Assembly (NCBI RefSeq): GCF_001552655.1
Contig: NZ_BCRP01000003.1
Location: 180,883 to 244,882, forward strand
DNA length: 64,000 bases
Source of the DNA: Alicyclobacillus kakegawensis NBRC 103104
GTDB taxonomy: Bacteria; Bacillota; Bacilli; Alicyclobacillales; Alicyclobacillaceae
Direction: 5' to 3'
Notes under the pieces: model-generated
Told to the model about the DNA's origin: nothing
The model's input: the letters and a program-made list of their open reading frames with translations, nothing else
The model's database searches: none
Translations under genes and position numbers: made by a program
Shown: in pieces, positions 10,701-19,522 of the stretch
Numbering within the stretch: position 1 is the first letter of the stretch
Layout of the letters: each line of letters begins with the position of its first letter

Positions 10701-10984
10701 CCGGTCTGACCGCCGAGGGTGGGCAACAGGCCGTCAGGCTGCTCGGCGCGAATGATCTGCGCCAGGAACTCCGGTGTCAGCGGCTCCAAGTACACCTTGT
10801 CGGCAATCTGCGGGTCGGTCATGATGGTGGCTGGATTGGAGTTGACCAGCACCACCTCATACCCCTCTTCCTTCAGCGCCGCGCAGGCCTGGGTGCCCGC
10901 GTAGTCAAACTCGGCCGCCTGGCCGATGGTGATGGGCCCGCTGCCAATCACAAAGATCTTCTTGATGTCAGTGCGTTTCGGCAC
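7697..10984 (-). CDS. carB: Carbamoyl-phosphate synthase large subunit
   Basis: This 1095-residue enzyme makes carbamoyl phosphate from bicarbonate, ATP and the ammonia delivered by CarA. Two homologous ATP-grasp halves are visible: the first begins [15 protein letters not shown], the second (about residue 555) [15 protein letters not shown]. Each contains LGGQT or FGGQT and an NPR motif (VIEVNPR). The C-terminal MGS-like allosteric domain covers the last ~150 residues. The length fits the family. The GTG start overlaps carA by 17 bases. Confidence 0.97.
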   Translation of the reverse strand: MPKRTDIKKIFVIGSGPITIGQAAEFDYAGTQACAALKEEGYEVVLVNSNPATIMTDPQIADKVYLEPLTPEFLAQIIRAEQPDGLLPTLGGQTGLNLAVQLAEMGVLEQEGVKLLGTSLEAIREAEDREQFRALMNRLGQPVPESSIVTNIEEARAFAREIGFPIIIRPAYTLGGTGGGIASTWDEYEEIVELGLTLSPIHQVLVERSIAGFKELEYEVMRDSQDNCIVVCNMENIDPVGIHTGDSIVVAPSQTLSDQDHQMLRSASLAVIRALRIEGGCNIQFALHPDSRQYYVIEVNPRVSRSSALASKATGYPIAKMAAKIAVGYSLDELKNPVTGETYASFEPALDYVVTKIPRWPFDKFGSANRRLGTQMKATGEVMAIGRCFEESLMKAIRSLEVGVDSLWQKEASEWSMEEIERRLKQADDERLFVLAEAFRRQVPLEKVFQWTRIDRWFLHKLQGLVRLESELKAAGKRYGSFRKLAEADPDLIVEAKRRGFPDTALARLTGADPLEVRQWRRERGLVPVYKMVDTCAGEFAAATPYYYSTYEEEDEVVDSPRRKLLVLGSGPIRIGQGIEFDYCSVHAVWAIREAGYEAVIVNNNPETVSTDFNTSDRLYFEPLHVEDVLHVIDREQPDGVIVQFGGQTAINLAEPLAKAGVRILGTSLQDIDTAEDRQRFDDLLRKLGIPRPEGRTVTSVGAALAAAGELGYPVLVRPSYVLGGRAMQIIYSDEELLTYMREAVEVSHQHPVLIDRYMQGTEVEVDAISDGETVVIPGIMEHIERAGVHSGDSIAVYPTQSLSESVRQQLVDYTIRLARGLSVKGLVNIQFVVSGGQVYVIEVNPRSSRTVPFLSKVTGVPMVRLGMQAVLGQRLDQLGWTTGLVPERPLVAVKVPVFSFAKLRRVDIDLGPEMKSTGEVMGCDATYAKALYKGLLAAGTRVPEYGTILATIADKDKEEAWPILRGFTELGYKLAATEGTARFLKGKGLSVLVVNKLAQGTPNLADDIREGRIQLVINTLTKGRKPERDGFRIRRTAVEHGVPCLTSLDTARSLLEVLSTIRFRTTPLMAAGPYPGQGGDDASGTASLAGVAHE

Positions 10985-12098
10985 GGAGCACCCAGCTCCC
11001 TTCCTTGACCTGGTCTATCATGTTCATGAACTCGTCAAACAGGTAATCCGAATCATCCGGTCCGGGACGCGCCTCGGGATGATACTGTACACAGAACACC
11101 GGGTGCTTGCGGTGCGCCAATCCTTCCACGGTGCCGTCGTTGCGGTTAATGTGCGTCAGCACTAAATCGGTTCCCGGCAGGGTATCCGGGTCAACCATGT
11201 AGCCGTGGTTCTGGGAAGTGATGGTGATGCGGCCGGTGCGCAGGTCCTGCACTGGATGGTTGAGGCCCCGGTGGCCAAAACGCATCTTTGTGGTGCCCGC
11301 CCCGCTCGCCAGGGCAATCAGCTGGTGCCCGAGGCAGACGCCGAAGATGGGCACGCGGCCTATCAACTGGCGAACGGTCTCCACCGCGTAGGGAGCGTGC
11401 AGCGGATTGCCGGGGCCGTTGCTCAACATCACGCCGTCCGGTTGCCACTGGAGAATCTGGGCGGCAGTCGTGCGCGCCGGAACCACGATGACATCGCAGC
11501 GACGGGCGAGCAGTGAGCGCACAATGCCCGCTTTCATGCCAAAATCGACGGCGACGATGCGGCGCCCTTCGCCCGGGCAGCGGTACACCACCGGCGTGGT
11601 CACCCGGTCAATCGCATCCGTCGCCAACGGCTCCTGCAAACGCGCCACCAGGTCATCTGCAGGCGTGTCCTGCGTCGTCAACACCGCCTTCATCGTGCCG
11701 TGGCTGCGGATGGCCTTGGTCAGCCGGCGCGTGTCGACGCCGGCAATGCCGATGATGCCGTGATCCGACAGATACCCGTCGAGGGATCCGATGCTCTGAA
11801 AGTGGCTGGGGGCCTCGCTCCATTCGCGCACCACAAACCCTTTGACGTACGGTCGGCGCGACTCCACATCGTCGACATTGACCCCGTAATTGCCGATCAG
11901 CGGATACGTCATCGCCACAATCTGCCCGTAATAGGACGGATCGGTCAAAACTTCTTGGTAGCCGGTCATGCCGGTGTTGAACACCATTTCACCCACGGTC
12001 TCGCCGTCGGCGCCGAACGCCCAGCCCGCGAACGTAAGACCGTTTTCCAGGACCAGGCGGGCGCGCCGCCGTTGCTTGCCTCGTGCTGCCAATTCCAT
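10968..12098 (-). CDS. carA: Carbamoyl-phosphate synthase small (glutaminase) subunit
   Basis: This 376-residue class I glutamine amidotransferase subunit hydrolyses glutamine and channels ammonia to CarB. The N-terminal CPSase_sm_chain domain is followed by the glutaminase domain with the nucleophile in FGVCLGHQ and the catalytic HPE in QYHPEARPG. Start choice: the ATG at 12098 sits only one base after the GGAGG, which is unusually close. A TTG at 12092 has a seven-base spacing, so translation may begin two codons later. Confidence 0.96.
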   Translation of the reverse strand: MELAARGKQRRRARLVLENGLTFAGWAFGADGETVGEMVFNTGMTGYQEVLTDPSYYGQIVAMTYPLIGNYGVNVDDVESRRPYVKGFVVREWSEAPSHFQSIGSLDGYLSDHGIIGIAGVDTRRLTKAIRSHGTMKAVLTTQDTPADDLVARLQEPLATDAIDRVTTPVVYRCPGEGRRIVAVDFGMKAGIVRSLLARRCDVIVVPARTTAAQILQWQPDGVMLSNGPGNPLHAPYAVETVRQLIGRVPIFGVCLGHQLIALASGAGTTKMRFGHRGLNHPVQDLRTGRITITSQNHGYMVDPDTLPGTDLVLTHINRNDGTVEGLAHRKHPVFCVQYHPEARPGPDDSDYLFDEFMNMIDQVKEGSWVLRAETH

Positions 12099-12141
12099 GC
12101 CTCCTCGCGTAGTCGTCCAGCCGGCCGGCTGCTCTCTGCTC

Positions 12142-13446
12142 TTATCCCCGCGTGTCCACCCGCACCCATTCCTCGTCGGCGTGGACGATACGGCCGTCCA
12201 CCAGGGTCAAAGCCGGCCAGCCTCGCACCAGCCAGCCCGCGAAGGGGGTGTTGCGGCCCTTTGAATGAAACCGTTCCGGCTCTATCGGACGCTCCCGCTC
12301 CAGATTGACCGCCACCAAATCGGCCGCCGCCCCCACGCGCAGAACGCCTCCCCGCAAGCCAAAGGCCCGCGCCGGCGCGGTGGACATGCGGCGGACCAAT
12401 TCCGCCAGCGGCATCCGCCCGGTCAGAACCAGGTGCGTGTAAAGCAGCGGGAAGACCGTCTCGATTCCCACCATGCCAAACGGGGCGTCGGCAATCGGAT
12501 GCGCCTTTTCCAGAGCGGTATGGGGGGCGTGGTCCGTCGCCACCATATCCAGCGTGCCATCGAGGAACCCAGCCAAGCAGGCCTGCCGGTCCCGTTCGCT
12601 CTGCAGTGGCGGGTTCACTTTGTAGACCGCATCGTCACGGTCAATCACCGCGTCGCTGAGCAACAGGTGGTGCGGGGTGACCTCGGCCGTGACGCGCACC
12701 CCGCGCTGCTTGGCAAACCGTATCAGGGCCACCGCCGACTCGACGCTGACGTGGCAGACGTGCAGGTGAGCCCCCGCCTCTTCCGCCAACAGAATGTCCC
12801 GGGCTATCATCGCCGCCTCCGCGGCCGCCGGGATGCCCTGGAGTCCCAGCCGGTGCGCCGCTCCCGGCGCCAGCACGCCACCCGCCGACAGACTCTCATC
12901 CTCTGCGTGGATGGCCACCGGCAGCCCCAACCGCGCCGCCTGGAACAGAGCCTCGCGCATAAGGCCGCCGTGCTGGACGCCGTGCCCGTCGTCCGACAGG
13001 GCCACTGCCCCGGCCGCCTGCAGCGCGGAGAAATCGGTCAATTCCCGGCCCGCCTGCCCTCGGGTGATGCACCCAATCGGCAGCACCTTCGCGGCCCCGG
13101 CGGCCTCCGCCTGGCGGCGGACAAAGGTGATCCGCTCGGGAGTATCCAGCGGCGGCTTGGTGTTGGGCATGCACAGAATTTGACTGAATCCCCCGGCCGC
13201 AGCCGCCCGCGCCCCGCTGGCAATCGTCTCCTTGTCCTCAAACCCGGGCTCCCGCAGGTGTACATGGACATCGATGAAACCGGGCAACAGAACCTCGCCC
13301 TGCAGCGAGACCACCCGGTCGGCGGACGGCAGGTCGTCGCCAATCGCCGCGATGCGCCCCGATTCCTCGTCGACCAGGACACTGGCCGCAGTCAAAGACC
13401 CGTCCACCAAATCCAACAACCGGCCGCCGTCAATGCGGGTCTTCAT
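12142..13446 (-). CDS. pyrC: Dihydroorotase
   Basis: This 434-residue zinc amidohydrolase of the class I dihydroorotase type cyclises carbamoyl aspartate. The metal-binding HVHLREPG motif is near residue 60, and a later ATDHAPH motif carries the conserved catalytic aspartate. The ATG at 13446 overlaps the pyrB stop (ATGA) and follows GGAGG inside pyrB. Confidence 0.96.
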   Translation of the reverse strand: MKTRIDGGRLLDLVDGSLTAASVLVDEESGRIAAIGDDLPSADRVVSLQGEVLLPGFIDVHVHLREPGFEDKETIASGARAAAAGGFSQILCMPNTKPPLDTPERITFVRRQAEAAGAAKVLPIGCITRGQAGRELTDFSALQAAGAVALSDDGHGVQHGGLMREALFQAARLGLPVAIHAEDESLSAGGVLAPGAAHRLGLQGIPAAAEAAMIARDILLAEEAGAHLHVCHVSVESAVALIRFAKQRGVRVTAEVTPHHLLLSDAVIDRDDAVYKVNPPLQSERDRQACLAGFLDGTLDMVATDHAPHTALEKAHPIADAPFGMVGIETVFPLLYTHLVLTGRMPLAELVRRMSTAPARAFGLRGGVLRVGAAADLVAVNLERERPIEPERFHSKGRNTPFAGWLVRGWPALTLVDGRIVHADEEWVRVDTRG

Positions 13447-14426
13447 GCGTGCACCTCCGAAAGTCGGCGGGCATGCCGGCTGTCCATCGGTCCGGAAGGT
13501 CGACCGCCGCCGGTGAAGCTGGGCAAATATTCATCAAGCAGCGCCATGCGCAGGTAGAGGCCATTTTCCACCTGGCGGAAGTAGGCGGCTCGCGCGTCCT
13601 CGTCCAGCTCCGGGCTTAACTCGTCCAGGCGCGGCAGAGGATGGAGAATGCGCGCGTGCTCAGCCAGCAGCGGCAGATGCTCGCGCCCCAACCGGCAGCG
13701 CGCGGCCTCCGCCGCTTCGTCTGCGTCCGCCAACCGCTCGCGCTGTACGCGCGTCTGGTACACCACGTCTGCTCCGGAGAGCGCCTCCGCGATGTCGTCC
13801 ACCCGCTCCATCGCCAAGCCTTGCGCCCGCAACCGGGCTTCCAGTTCGCTCGGCAGGGCGAGCGAATCCGGATGGCACAGCCGCACTTGGACGTCCCGGA
13901 ACCGGGCCAGCAGCAGGAGCAGGGAATGAGCCGTACGGCCGTATTTCAAATCCCCCAGAAGGGCCACCCGCAACCCGTCCACATGGCCGCACTCCCGCCA
14001 CATCGTGTACACGTCCAACAGCGCCTGGGTCGGGTGCTCGCCGGAGCCGGACCCAGCGTTGATCACGGGCACCGGGCTGTATGGCGCCGCTTGCTCTATC
14101 TCCCGCTCTTCATGGTGGCGAATGACAATCGCGTCCACATAACTGCCGACGACGCGGAAAACATCCGACAACCGCTCGCCTTTTTTCGCCGAGGAGTTTT
14201 CGCGGGCGTTCTCTGCCCCCGCCACACGCGCGCCCAAACGCGCCGCCGCTGCCTCGAACGACAGCCGCGTGCGTGTGCTCGGCTCGTAGAACAAGGTGGC
14301 CAGGACCGCCCCGTCGTGGCGGACCATGACCTGCTGCCGCGGCAGCCCGCGCAACGTTTCGGCGGCCTGAAACCAGCGCTCGACATCCTGGCGCCTGAGC
14401 GACGCCGCAGAGAGCAAGTGCCTCAT
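13443..14426 (-). CDS. pyrB: Aspartate carbamoyltransferase catalytic subunit
   Basis: This 327-residue transferase joins carbamoyl phosphate and aspartate. The carbamoyl-phosphate-binding motif PSTRTRLSF and the aspartate-site motif HPLPRLDELSPE are both present. The start is the ATG at 14426, preceded by AGGAGG and overlapping the pyrR stop. No regulatory subunit (pyrI) is present, as is normal for Bacilli. Confidence 0.96.
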   Translation of the reverse strand: MRHLLSAASLRRQDVERWFQAAETLRGLPRQQVMVRHDGAVLATLFYEPSTRTRLSFEAAAARLGARVAGAENARENSSAKKGERLSDVFRVVGSYVDAIVIRHHEEREIEQAAPYSPVPVINAGSGSGEHPTQALLDVYTMWRECGHVDGLRVALLGDLKYGRTAHSLLLLLARFRDVQVRLCHPDSLALPSELEARLRAQGLAMERVDDIAEALSGADVVYQTRVQRERLADADEAAEAARCRLGREHLPLLAEHARILHPLPRLDELSPELDEDARAAYFRQVENGLYLRMALLDEYLPSFTGGGRPSGPMDSRHARRLSEVHA

Positions 14427-14989
14427 GCGCGCCCGCCTCCTGTTCGCGAAACCGGCGGTTCCAGCGCGCAAATCCAGACATTGTCCTCTCCGTCCACCTC
14501 GGCCAGATGGACGACAACCTCCTCGTCGCGCGCCGTGGGTACGTTTTTGCCGACAAAGTCGGGGCGAATCGGCAGCTCCCGGTGCCCGCGATCCACCAGG
14601 GCGGCCAATTGCACCATGCGCGCCCGGCCCACCAACATCAAGGCGTCCAGCGCCGCGCGAACCGTCCGCCCGGTGTACAGGACATCGTCCACCAGGACCA
14701 CCACCTTGCCGCGCACCCCGTCCTCCGGCAATTCCGGCTTCTCCGGTCGCTGGAGAATGTCCGCGTCATCGCGAAACGGCCGCGGATTGAGGGCGTAGAC
14801 CGGCGGACGTACGCCCTCAATGTCCAACAGTCTATCCGCGATCCGCTCAGCCAGCGGCACCCCGCGCGTGGTGACGCCGACCACAACCACGTTGTCCAGC
14901 CCGTGATTGCGTTCCAGCAGCTCGTGCGCCATACGCGTGATGGACCGTCGCATCGCCGCGGCGTCCATGATTTGCGCCTTCTTGTGCAT
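14423..14989 (-). CDS. pyrR: PyrR bifunctional pyr RNA-binding attenuator / uracil phosphoribosyltransferase
   Basis: This 188-residue type I phosphoribosyltransferase-fold protein, in the presence of UMP, binds a conserved hairpin in pyr mRNA and promotes termination. The PRPP motif VVLVDDVLYTGRTVRAA is clear. The ATG at 14989 has AGGTGG eight bases upstream; an ATG four codons earlier (15001) is too close to that site. It is the first gene of the operon and is preceded by a matching target hairpin and terminator (separate entries), so the operon is very likely repressed by pyrimidines through this protein. Confidence 0.95.
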   Translation of the reverse strand: MHKKAQIMDAAAMRRSITRMAHELLERNHGLDNVVVVGVTTRGVPLAERIADRLLDIEGVRPPVYALNPRPFRDDADILQRPEKPELPEDGVRGKVVVLVDDVLYTGRTVRAALDALMLVGRARMVQLAALVDRGHRELPIRPDFVGKNVPTARDEEVVVHLAEVDGEDNVWICALEPPVSRTGGGRA

Positions 14990-15021
14990 CGCATGTTCCA
15001 CCTTTCATGCCCGGGAGCACA

Positions 15022-15059
15022 CAAAAACGACCGCTCCCCACATTTTGGAAAGCAGTCGT
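15022..15059 (-). terminator. Attenuator terminator in the pyr leader
   Basis: Reading the minus strand, ACGACTGCTTTCC pairs with GGGGAGCGGTCGT (G-U pairs included) and is followed by TTTTT. It sits about 30 bases before pyrR and after the PyrR-binding hairpin, the normal position for the attenuator. Confidence 0.85.
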
Positions 15060-15120
15060 CTACGACAAACACCCTCAAGCGAAGTACACGATTGAGGATG
15101 ATGTATACCGTTGTGCGACC

Positions 15121-15151
15121 CCTTTCCAACCTCACGGGATTGGATTAAAGG
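15121..15151 (-). promoter_or_regulatory. PyrR-binding anti-antiterminator hairpin
   Basis: On the minus strand this folds as CCTTT...AAAGG and CCAA...TTGG around the loop sequence AATCCCGTGAGGTT (15128-15141). That loop fits the published PyrR target consensus ARUCCNGNGAGGYU at every position. It lies between the promoter and the attenuator terminator. Only one such element was seen, whereas B. subtilis has three in its pyr operon. Confidence 0.9.
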
Positions 15152-15168
15152 CAGTTCCAGTTGCCACA

Positions 15169-15197
15169 ACTTTAGCAAGCGCAGTTGGGAATGTCAA
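15169..15197 (-). promoter_or_regulatory. Sigma-A promoter of the pyr operon
   Basis: TTGACA (15192-15197, minus strand) and TAAAGT (15169-15174) are separated by exactly 17 bases. Transcription would start near 15162, leaving a leader of about 170 bases that contains the PyrR hairpin and attenuator. Confidence 0.8.
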
Positions 15198-15223
15198 GAC
15201 CGAGACGAGCCCAATCGCCCGGC

Positions 15224-16165
15224 TCACCACAGCCCTGCCGCCAGTCCGTCCACCAGATGCTGCATGTCCGCCGGCAGGTCCGATGCAAAACGCAGGGCCT
15301 CGCCCGTCCGCGGATGCACAAAACCCAGTTCGCGGGCGTGCAGCGCCTGCCCTGCAATCGGCAGCGTATGGCGCGGGCCATAGAGAGGATCACCAGCCAG
15401 CGGATGGCCGATGTAGGCCATGTGCACGCGGATTTGGTGCGTCCGTCCCGTCGAAAGACGCAGCTGGACATACGTGTAGCCGGCAAACCGTTGACGAACG
15501 CGAAAGTCTGTGACCGCCGGCTTGCCCCCGCCGGTCACCGCCATCCGCTGCCGGTTTCTGGGGTCACGGCCAATGGGCGCGTCGATGCGGCCCTCGTCGT
15601 GAGCCAGGATGCCATGCACAATCGCTTCATACACCCGATGTGTCGTGTGTTCGCGCAGTTGTTGGGTCAGGCTGTGATAGGCCAAGTCGCTCTTGGCAAA
15701 CATCACCAAACCAGACGTATCCTTGTCGATCCGGTGCACGACACCGGGGCGCAGCCCCCCGCCCAGGCTCGACAGCGGCGTTCCTCGCGCGATGAGTCCG
15801 TTGACCAGGGTATGACGCAGGTGGCCCGGCGCCGGATGGACGACCACACCGCGCTCCTTGTTGACGACCACCACATCCTCGTCCTCGTACACCACCGCGA
15901 TGTCCATCTTGTCGCCGAGCAGCGCTATCGGCTCTGGCGCCGGCACCGCCACTTCGTAGGTCTCTCCCGCTCCCACCGCATCGCTGGGTCGCGGCGGAGC
16001 GGAATCACGGCGCACATGGCCGGCGCGTATCCAGGCCTGCACCTGGCTGCGGGAGACCGTGTACTCCAGTTCCTGCAGCCTGTCCGTCAGCCACCTGTCC
16101 AACCGCGCCCCCGCATCCGCCGCCTCCACCTGCAGGCGTTCACGAATGGCGTCCAGTGTCCTCAC
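15224..16165 (-). CDS. RluD-type pseudouridine synthase (YlyB)
   Basis: This 313-residue RluA/RluD-family enzyme isomerises specific uridines in RNA. An N-terminal S4-like RNA-binding domain (LDRWLTDRL, then SRSQVQAWIRAGHV) precedes the catalytic domain with the signature GVVHRIDKDTSGL holding the active aspartate. The start is uncertain. The GTG at 16165 fits family length but lies right next to a GGAGGG, and it overlaps lspA by 26 bases. The same adjacency (lspA-ylyB-pyrR) exists in B. subtilis. Confidence 0.9.
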   Translation of the reverse strand: MRTLDAIRERLQVEAADAGARLDRWLTDRLQELEYTVSRSQVQAWIRAGHVRRDSAPPRPSDAVGAGETYEVAVPAPEPIALLGDKMDIAVVYEDEDVVVVNKERGVVVHPAPGHLRHTLVNGLIARGTPLSSLGGGLRPGVVHRIDKDTSGLVMFAKSDLAYHSLTQQLREHTTHRVYEAIVHGILAHDEGRIDAPIGRDPRNRQRMAVTGGGKPAVTDFRVRQRFAGYTYVQLRLSTGRTHQIRVHMAYIGHPLAGDPLYGPRHTLPIAGQALHARELGFVHPRTGEALRFASDLPADMQHLVDGLAAGLW

Positions 16166-16637
16166 CCTCCGCCGGCAGGGTCCGTTTCGCCGCATCCGCC
16201 CGCAACAGGCTCCATAAGATGATGGCAATGCCCGCGTCGATGCAGACGTCGGCCAGGTTGAAGACCGGGAAATGAATCACCTTCAAGTACACGTAATCCA
16301 CTACCGATCCGCTCAACACCCGGTCGGCCAGGTTGCCGACGGCCCCGCCCATCAACAGTCCGAGCCCAACCGCCAGCAGGCGCCGTGGCCGATAGCGGAA
16401 CTGGACGTACACCACGACGGCGACCACCAGCACGGCGACAACCCAAAACAGCCATCGAACATGCGGAAAGATACTGAACGCTCCGCCCGGATTGCGTATG
16501 TATTGGATGTACACCCAATCCCCGACGATGGGAAAACCAGCCCCCAATGTCAGGTGCGTACGTATGTCCCACTTCAAGAATTGATCCAACGCCAACGTCA
16601 GCAGAGCTATCACATACGTCCACACGATGTCGCCCAC
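16140..16637 (-). CDS. lspA: Lipoprotein signal peptidase (signal peptidase II)
   Basis: This 165-residue integral membrane aspartyl protease removes signal peptides from prolipoproteins. Four hydrophobic segments are present. The two catalytic aspartates lie in GNLADR and FNLADV, and the conserved RNPGGAFSI loop is present. The start is a GTG preceded by AGGAG. The C-terminus overlaps the pseudouridine synthase. Confidence 0.96.
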   Translation of the reverse strand: MGDIVWTYVIALLTLALDQFLKWDIRTHLTLGAGFPIVGDWVYIQYIRNPGGAFSIFPHVRWLFWVVAVLVVAVVVYVQFRYRPRRLLAVGLGLLMGGAVGNLADRVLSGSVVDYVYLKVIHFPVFNLADVCIDAGIAIILWSLLRADAAKRTLPAEGEDTGRHS

Positions 16638-16725
16638 CTCGCTCCTATGAGCCCCAGTCTACCACAAACTGAGGCCCATCCCCACCCATGCCCGCTGCCT
16701 GAAGAAAAGGCGACGGCAGTGGCGT

Positions 16726-17328
16726 CTACGGCAATTGCTCGCGGTATTGGCGGTCTGAAACCGCGTCCGCCGGATCGACAATCCCCTCATTGTCGTCGAG
16801 CCCCTGCAATTCGTAGTCGTGCTCGTACTCTGGGCGCTGGTTGTAGCGAGCCACCGCCTGCCATGAATCTTCACCATCGAACTCGACAACCTCAGTGCCG
16901 TCGAGATTGGAGCGATGGAAAGCCGGCGCGTTCACAGTCTCCTCCACTGGCCGCTGCCGGCTGGGGTGTTCCCGCTCTTCGCGGCGCTTGCAGTCCACGC
17001 ACAAAAGCGCCGTCGGATAGGCGCGCAGCCGTTCGAACGGAATCGGGCGGGAACAGCGGCCGCAAATTCCGTAAGTACCATCCTCCAGGGCGGAGAGCGC
17101 CCTGTCGATGTCCTGCAGGCGCAGGCGATCGCGGTCCCGCAGCGCCAGATCCTTTCCGCGCTCAAACACCTCGCTGCCGATGTCGGCCGGGTGGTTGTCA
17201 TACGCGGACAGCTCCCCCAACGTCGTGCCTATGGCCTCATCCATGCCGTACTCGCCGCTGTGCCGCAAACGCTGCTCGATGGTTTCGCGCTCCCGTAGCA
17301 GCCCGTCACGAATGCTTGCCCAATCCAC
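16726..17328 (-). CDS. ylyA: TraR/DksA-type zinc finger protein (YlyA/YteA-like)
   Basis: This 200-residue protein has an N-terminal helical DksA-like region, the C4 zinc finger CGRC-x17-CVDC (about residues 89-112) and an acidic C-terminal extension typical of YteA-type proteins. It lies upstream of lspA, as ylyA does in B. subtilis. Family members act on RNA polymerase or as general stress proteins, but a precise role is not established from sequence. The start ATG at 17328 (WASIRDGLL) is the only good candidate. Confidence 0.85.
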   Translation of the reverse strand: MDWASIRDGLLRERETIEQRLRHSGEYGMDEAIGTTLGELSAYDNHPADIGSEVFERGKDLALRDRDRLRLQDIDRALSALEDGTYGICGRCSRPIPFERLRAYPTALLCVDCKRREEREHPSRQRPVEETVNAPAFHRSNLDGTEVVEFDGEDSWQAVARYNQRPEYEHDYELQGLDDNEGIVDPADAVSDRQYREQLP

Positions 17329-17550
17329 CTTTATCCACCCCGCTTACGATGAGTGCTCCCATACCGCTGTCGTGCCGCCGGACCGCCCGGCCGGTGAACT
17401 TCCCACGGTATGGTCGGTTTCGAACCTACCTGCGAGGCTTAGTTTGGGCTGGTGAGCTGACTGCATACACCGCGAGACTGGCAATTTTGTTCAAAAGAAT
17501 GTCAATCTATCGACCGAAGAGCCGGTGTATGATGATAGGAGACGCGAGGA

Positions 17551-17742
17551 ATGGGGAGAGACTGTTTGCGCAAACATCGTCTGCATGCGATTGCACTCAT
17601 CCTAATGTGGATTGGCGGTCTTGAGGTGTTGGCTGGTTTCCTCGCGAAAATCTGGTTTGAACTGACGGTCCCATGGACACCCCTGTTTTTTCTCGCCCTG
17701 CTGGTAGGGATTATTCTGTACGTCATCGCGCGCTTCTTGTAA
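17551..17742 (+). CDS. Small two-helix membrane protein, unknown function
   Basis: This 63-residue protein has two hydrophobic segments (AIALILMWIGGLEVLAGF and PLFFLALLVGIILYVIA) and a basic N-terminus. It starts with ATG after AGGAGACGCGAGGA and ends at a strong terminator (17790-17835), both of which support a real gene. It is the only plus-strand gene in about 40 kb (between 6 and 46 kb), occupying the place where B. subtilis carries ileS. I do not recognise a family. Confidence 0.7.
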   Translation: MGRDCLRKHRLHAIALILMWIGGLEVLAGFLAKIWFELTVPWTPLFFLALLVGIILYVIARFL

Positions 17743-17789
17743 AGCCCAAGGCCCAAAGGCCTCGGCAGCAACAGGGTGAGCGGGGTGCG

Positions 17790-17835
17790 AGGCCGCAGGC
17801 GCGAAAGGAACAGCGCGCTGTGGCCTTTTGCTTTT
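17790..17835 (+). terminator. Rho-independent terminator of the small membrane gene
   Basis: AGGCCGCAGGCGCG pairs with CGCGCTGTGGCCT (one bulged base) around an AAAGGAACAG loop, followed by TTTTGCTTTT on the plus strand. Confidence 0.85.
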
Positions 17836-17855
17836 CTATAAATAAATTTTGTATC

Positions 17856-18362
17856 TTATATCGATTCCGCCTTGGCCTCGGAAAAATCGTGAGTGTTCAG
17901 CTCCGCATCAAACTTGTCCCAGTCGCCTGACTCCAACATCTCGAGCTGAGCCTGAATGAGCGACCGAAAACGAGCGCGAAATATGGCGGCGTGCTTCTGG
18001 ACCTCCTCCACCTCCATGGCAATCTTGCGCGACTTGTTCAACGCCTCGCTGACAATGCGGTCCGCGTTCTTCTCGGCTTCCTTGATGATGAGCTGCGCTT
18101 CTTTGCGCGCGTTGGCCTTGACCTCCTCGGCCGTCTCCTGCGCCACCAGAATGGACTTGCTGAGACTCTCCTCAATGTTGGTAAAGTGCTGCAGGCGGTC
18201 GTTCAGGTCGGCGATACGCTCCTCCAGTTCTTTGTTCTGCCGGATTAACAACTCGTAGTCCTGCATCACACGCTCGAGAAAATCGTCCACCTCGTCCTCG
18301 TCATAGCCGCGAAACGAGCGGCTGAACTCTTTATTGTGAATGTCCAAAGGCGAAAGCGGCAT
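17856..18362 (-). CDS. divIVA: Cell division initiation protein DivIVA
   Basis: This 168-residue coiled-coil scaffold binds negatively curved membrane at poles and septa. The N-terminal lipid-binding domain is clear (LSPLDIHNKEF, then FRGYDEDEVDDFL). It is followed by a continuous coiled coil from about residue 25 to 140 and a short acidic tail. The start is ATG 18362 after GGAGGG. It follows the ylm genes, as in other Bacilli. Confidence 0.95.
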   Translation of the reverse strand: MPLSPLDIHNKEFSRSFRGYDEDEVDDFLERVMQDYELLIRQNKELEERIADLNDRLQHFTNIEESLSKSILVAQETAEEVKANARKEAQLIIKEAEKNADRIVSEALNKSRKIAMEVEEVQKHAAIFRARFRSLIQAQLEMLESGDWDKFDAELNTHDFSEAKAESI

Positions 18363-18457
18363 CGGAAACCCTCCATTCGACATGTGTTGGCAATCGGACC
18401 GTGATTTCGAGCGCTTGCGTCCCTTAATTTCGACGTTCGCGCGGCAACTCCTGCCGC

Positions 18458-19231
18458 CTACGAACGCAGAATGCCGAGCCGCCAGCGCTCCCGTCCGCGT
18501 TGGGTCTGTCCATCCGGTTCGCCCACGGCAATGCGGCCGAACCCGCGCACCGAAATCACGTCCCCCTCGGCCACTTCCTCGTCAGGTTTGTCCAGCTCGG
18601 TAAAATTGAGTGTAACCTGCCCGCGCTCTACCCACTCCTTGGCCTTGGCCCGCGGCCAGTGACACGCCGCCGCCACCATCGCGTCGACGCGCGGGGAGGC
18701 CACATGCACCCATGCCCAGCGATAGGCAGGTGCCGCCCAGACCAAATCTTCCGGAGGCACGGTGACCAGCGATACCGGATGCTTGCCCACACGCCGCCAA
18801 TGGGCCAACAGATACCCCACCAGGTCCACGTCGACAATCACCTGAATGCCATCGTCGCTGACACTTACATCGCCCACCTTGCGCCGTTCAATCCCCGTGC
18901 CCAAGAGGGCACCCAGCACCTGTCCATGGCGCACCCCCGTCAAGGGATTCATCACCAGAGCTTGCATCCGGAAGTCTGACGCTTCCGCCTCCCACCAGTC
19001 GGGCGCCAAGAGCGCGCGCTTGCGCTCGGCCTGTGGATAGCCGCCGTAGAACGTGACCGCGACGCCCACGCTCCCAGCCACCGATTGGGTCAGGTGCTGC
19101 TCACGCGGCGTCAAAAAATCAGTCAGCACCGCCTGGGACGTGCGCTCAGCCCGTCGCGCCAGGTCTTCCAGGCGACGCACCGTCGCCCGCTCTCCAGGGC
19201 GCACCCAGCCGGACCGTTCTTCCTCGCTCAT
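18458..19231 (-). CDS. ylmH: S4-domain RNA-binding protein YlmH
   Basis: This 257-residue member of the YlmH family is associated with translation and division. An N-terminal extension (EEERSGWVRPGE) and central domain (GVRHGQVLGALLG) precede a C-terminal S4 RNA-binding domain (ASPRVDAMVAAA, then GDVISVRGFGRI). The true start ATG at 19231 overlaps the ylmG stop as ATGA; upstream in-frame sequence belongs to ylmG in another frame. YlmH in B. subtilis has been implicated in rescuing stalled ribosomes, which may link it functionally to rqcH in this window (known family role, not shown here). Confidence 0.9.
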   Translation of the reverse strand: MSEEERSGWVRPGERATVRRLEDLARRAERTSQAVLTDFLTPREQHLTQSVAGSVGVAVTFYGGYPQAERKRALLAPDWWEAEASDFRMQALVMNPLTGVRHGQVLGALLGTGIERRKVGDVSVSDDGIQVIVDVDLVGYLLAHWRRVGKHPVSLVTVPPEDLVWAAPAYRWAWVHVASPRVDAMVAAACHWPRAKAKEWVERGQVTLNFTELDKPDEEVAEGDVISVRGFGRIAVGEPDGQTQRGRERWRLGILRS

Positions 19232-19512
19232 GCTAAAGGCAACCTCCACAGTATGCTTATCACCATATTTTCCAGAAAGAAGTAAACAACGATTGCCACC
19301 AAGAACGATAAGTCCAGACGGATTCCCCCGAATGGAAGAGGGGGAATGAAGCGCCGGAAAATGCCGAGATAAGGCTCTGTCAATCGCGTCAGCAATTGAC
19401 CTATAGGCGTATCGCCCAGGTTGGGTATCCAGGTCATCAACGCCGCCGCAATCAATAGATATCCATAGATTTCCAGTAAAATATAGATCAAATTCAGTAT
19501 GTACGTCCACAT
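19228..19512 (-). CDS. ylmG: YggT family membrane protein YlmG
   Basis: This 94-residue YggT-family protein has two transmembrane segments and the conserved signature SWIPN-like AALMTWIPN followed by LTEPYLGIFRRFIPP. The family is linked to cell division and membrane organisation. The start is ATG 19512; the ribosome site is weak (CAGGAG lies 13 bases upstream). It is coupled to ylmH. Confidence 0.88.
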   Translation of the reverse strand: MWTYILNLIYILLEIYGYLLIAAALMTWIPNLGDTPIGQLLTRLTEPYLGIFRRFIPPLPFGGIRLDLSFLVAIVVYFFLENMVISILWRLPLA

Positions 19513-19522
19513 GCCCCAGACT

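Noticed and set aside
17329..17550. Possible T-box leader or ileS remnant
   Set aside because: I found no T-box core sequence and no piece of an aminoacyl-tRNA synthetase in any frame.
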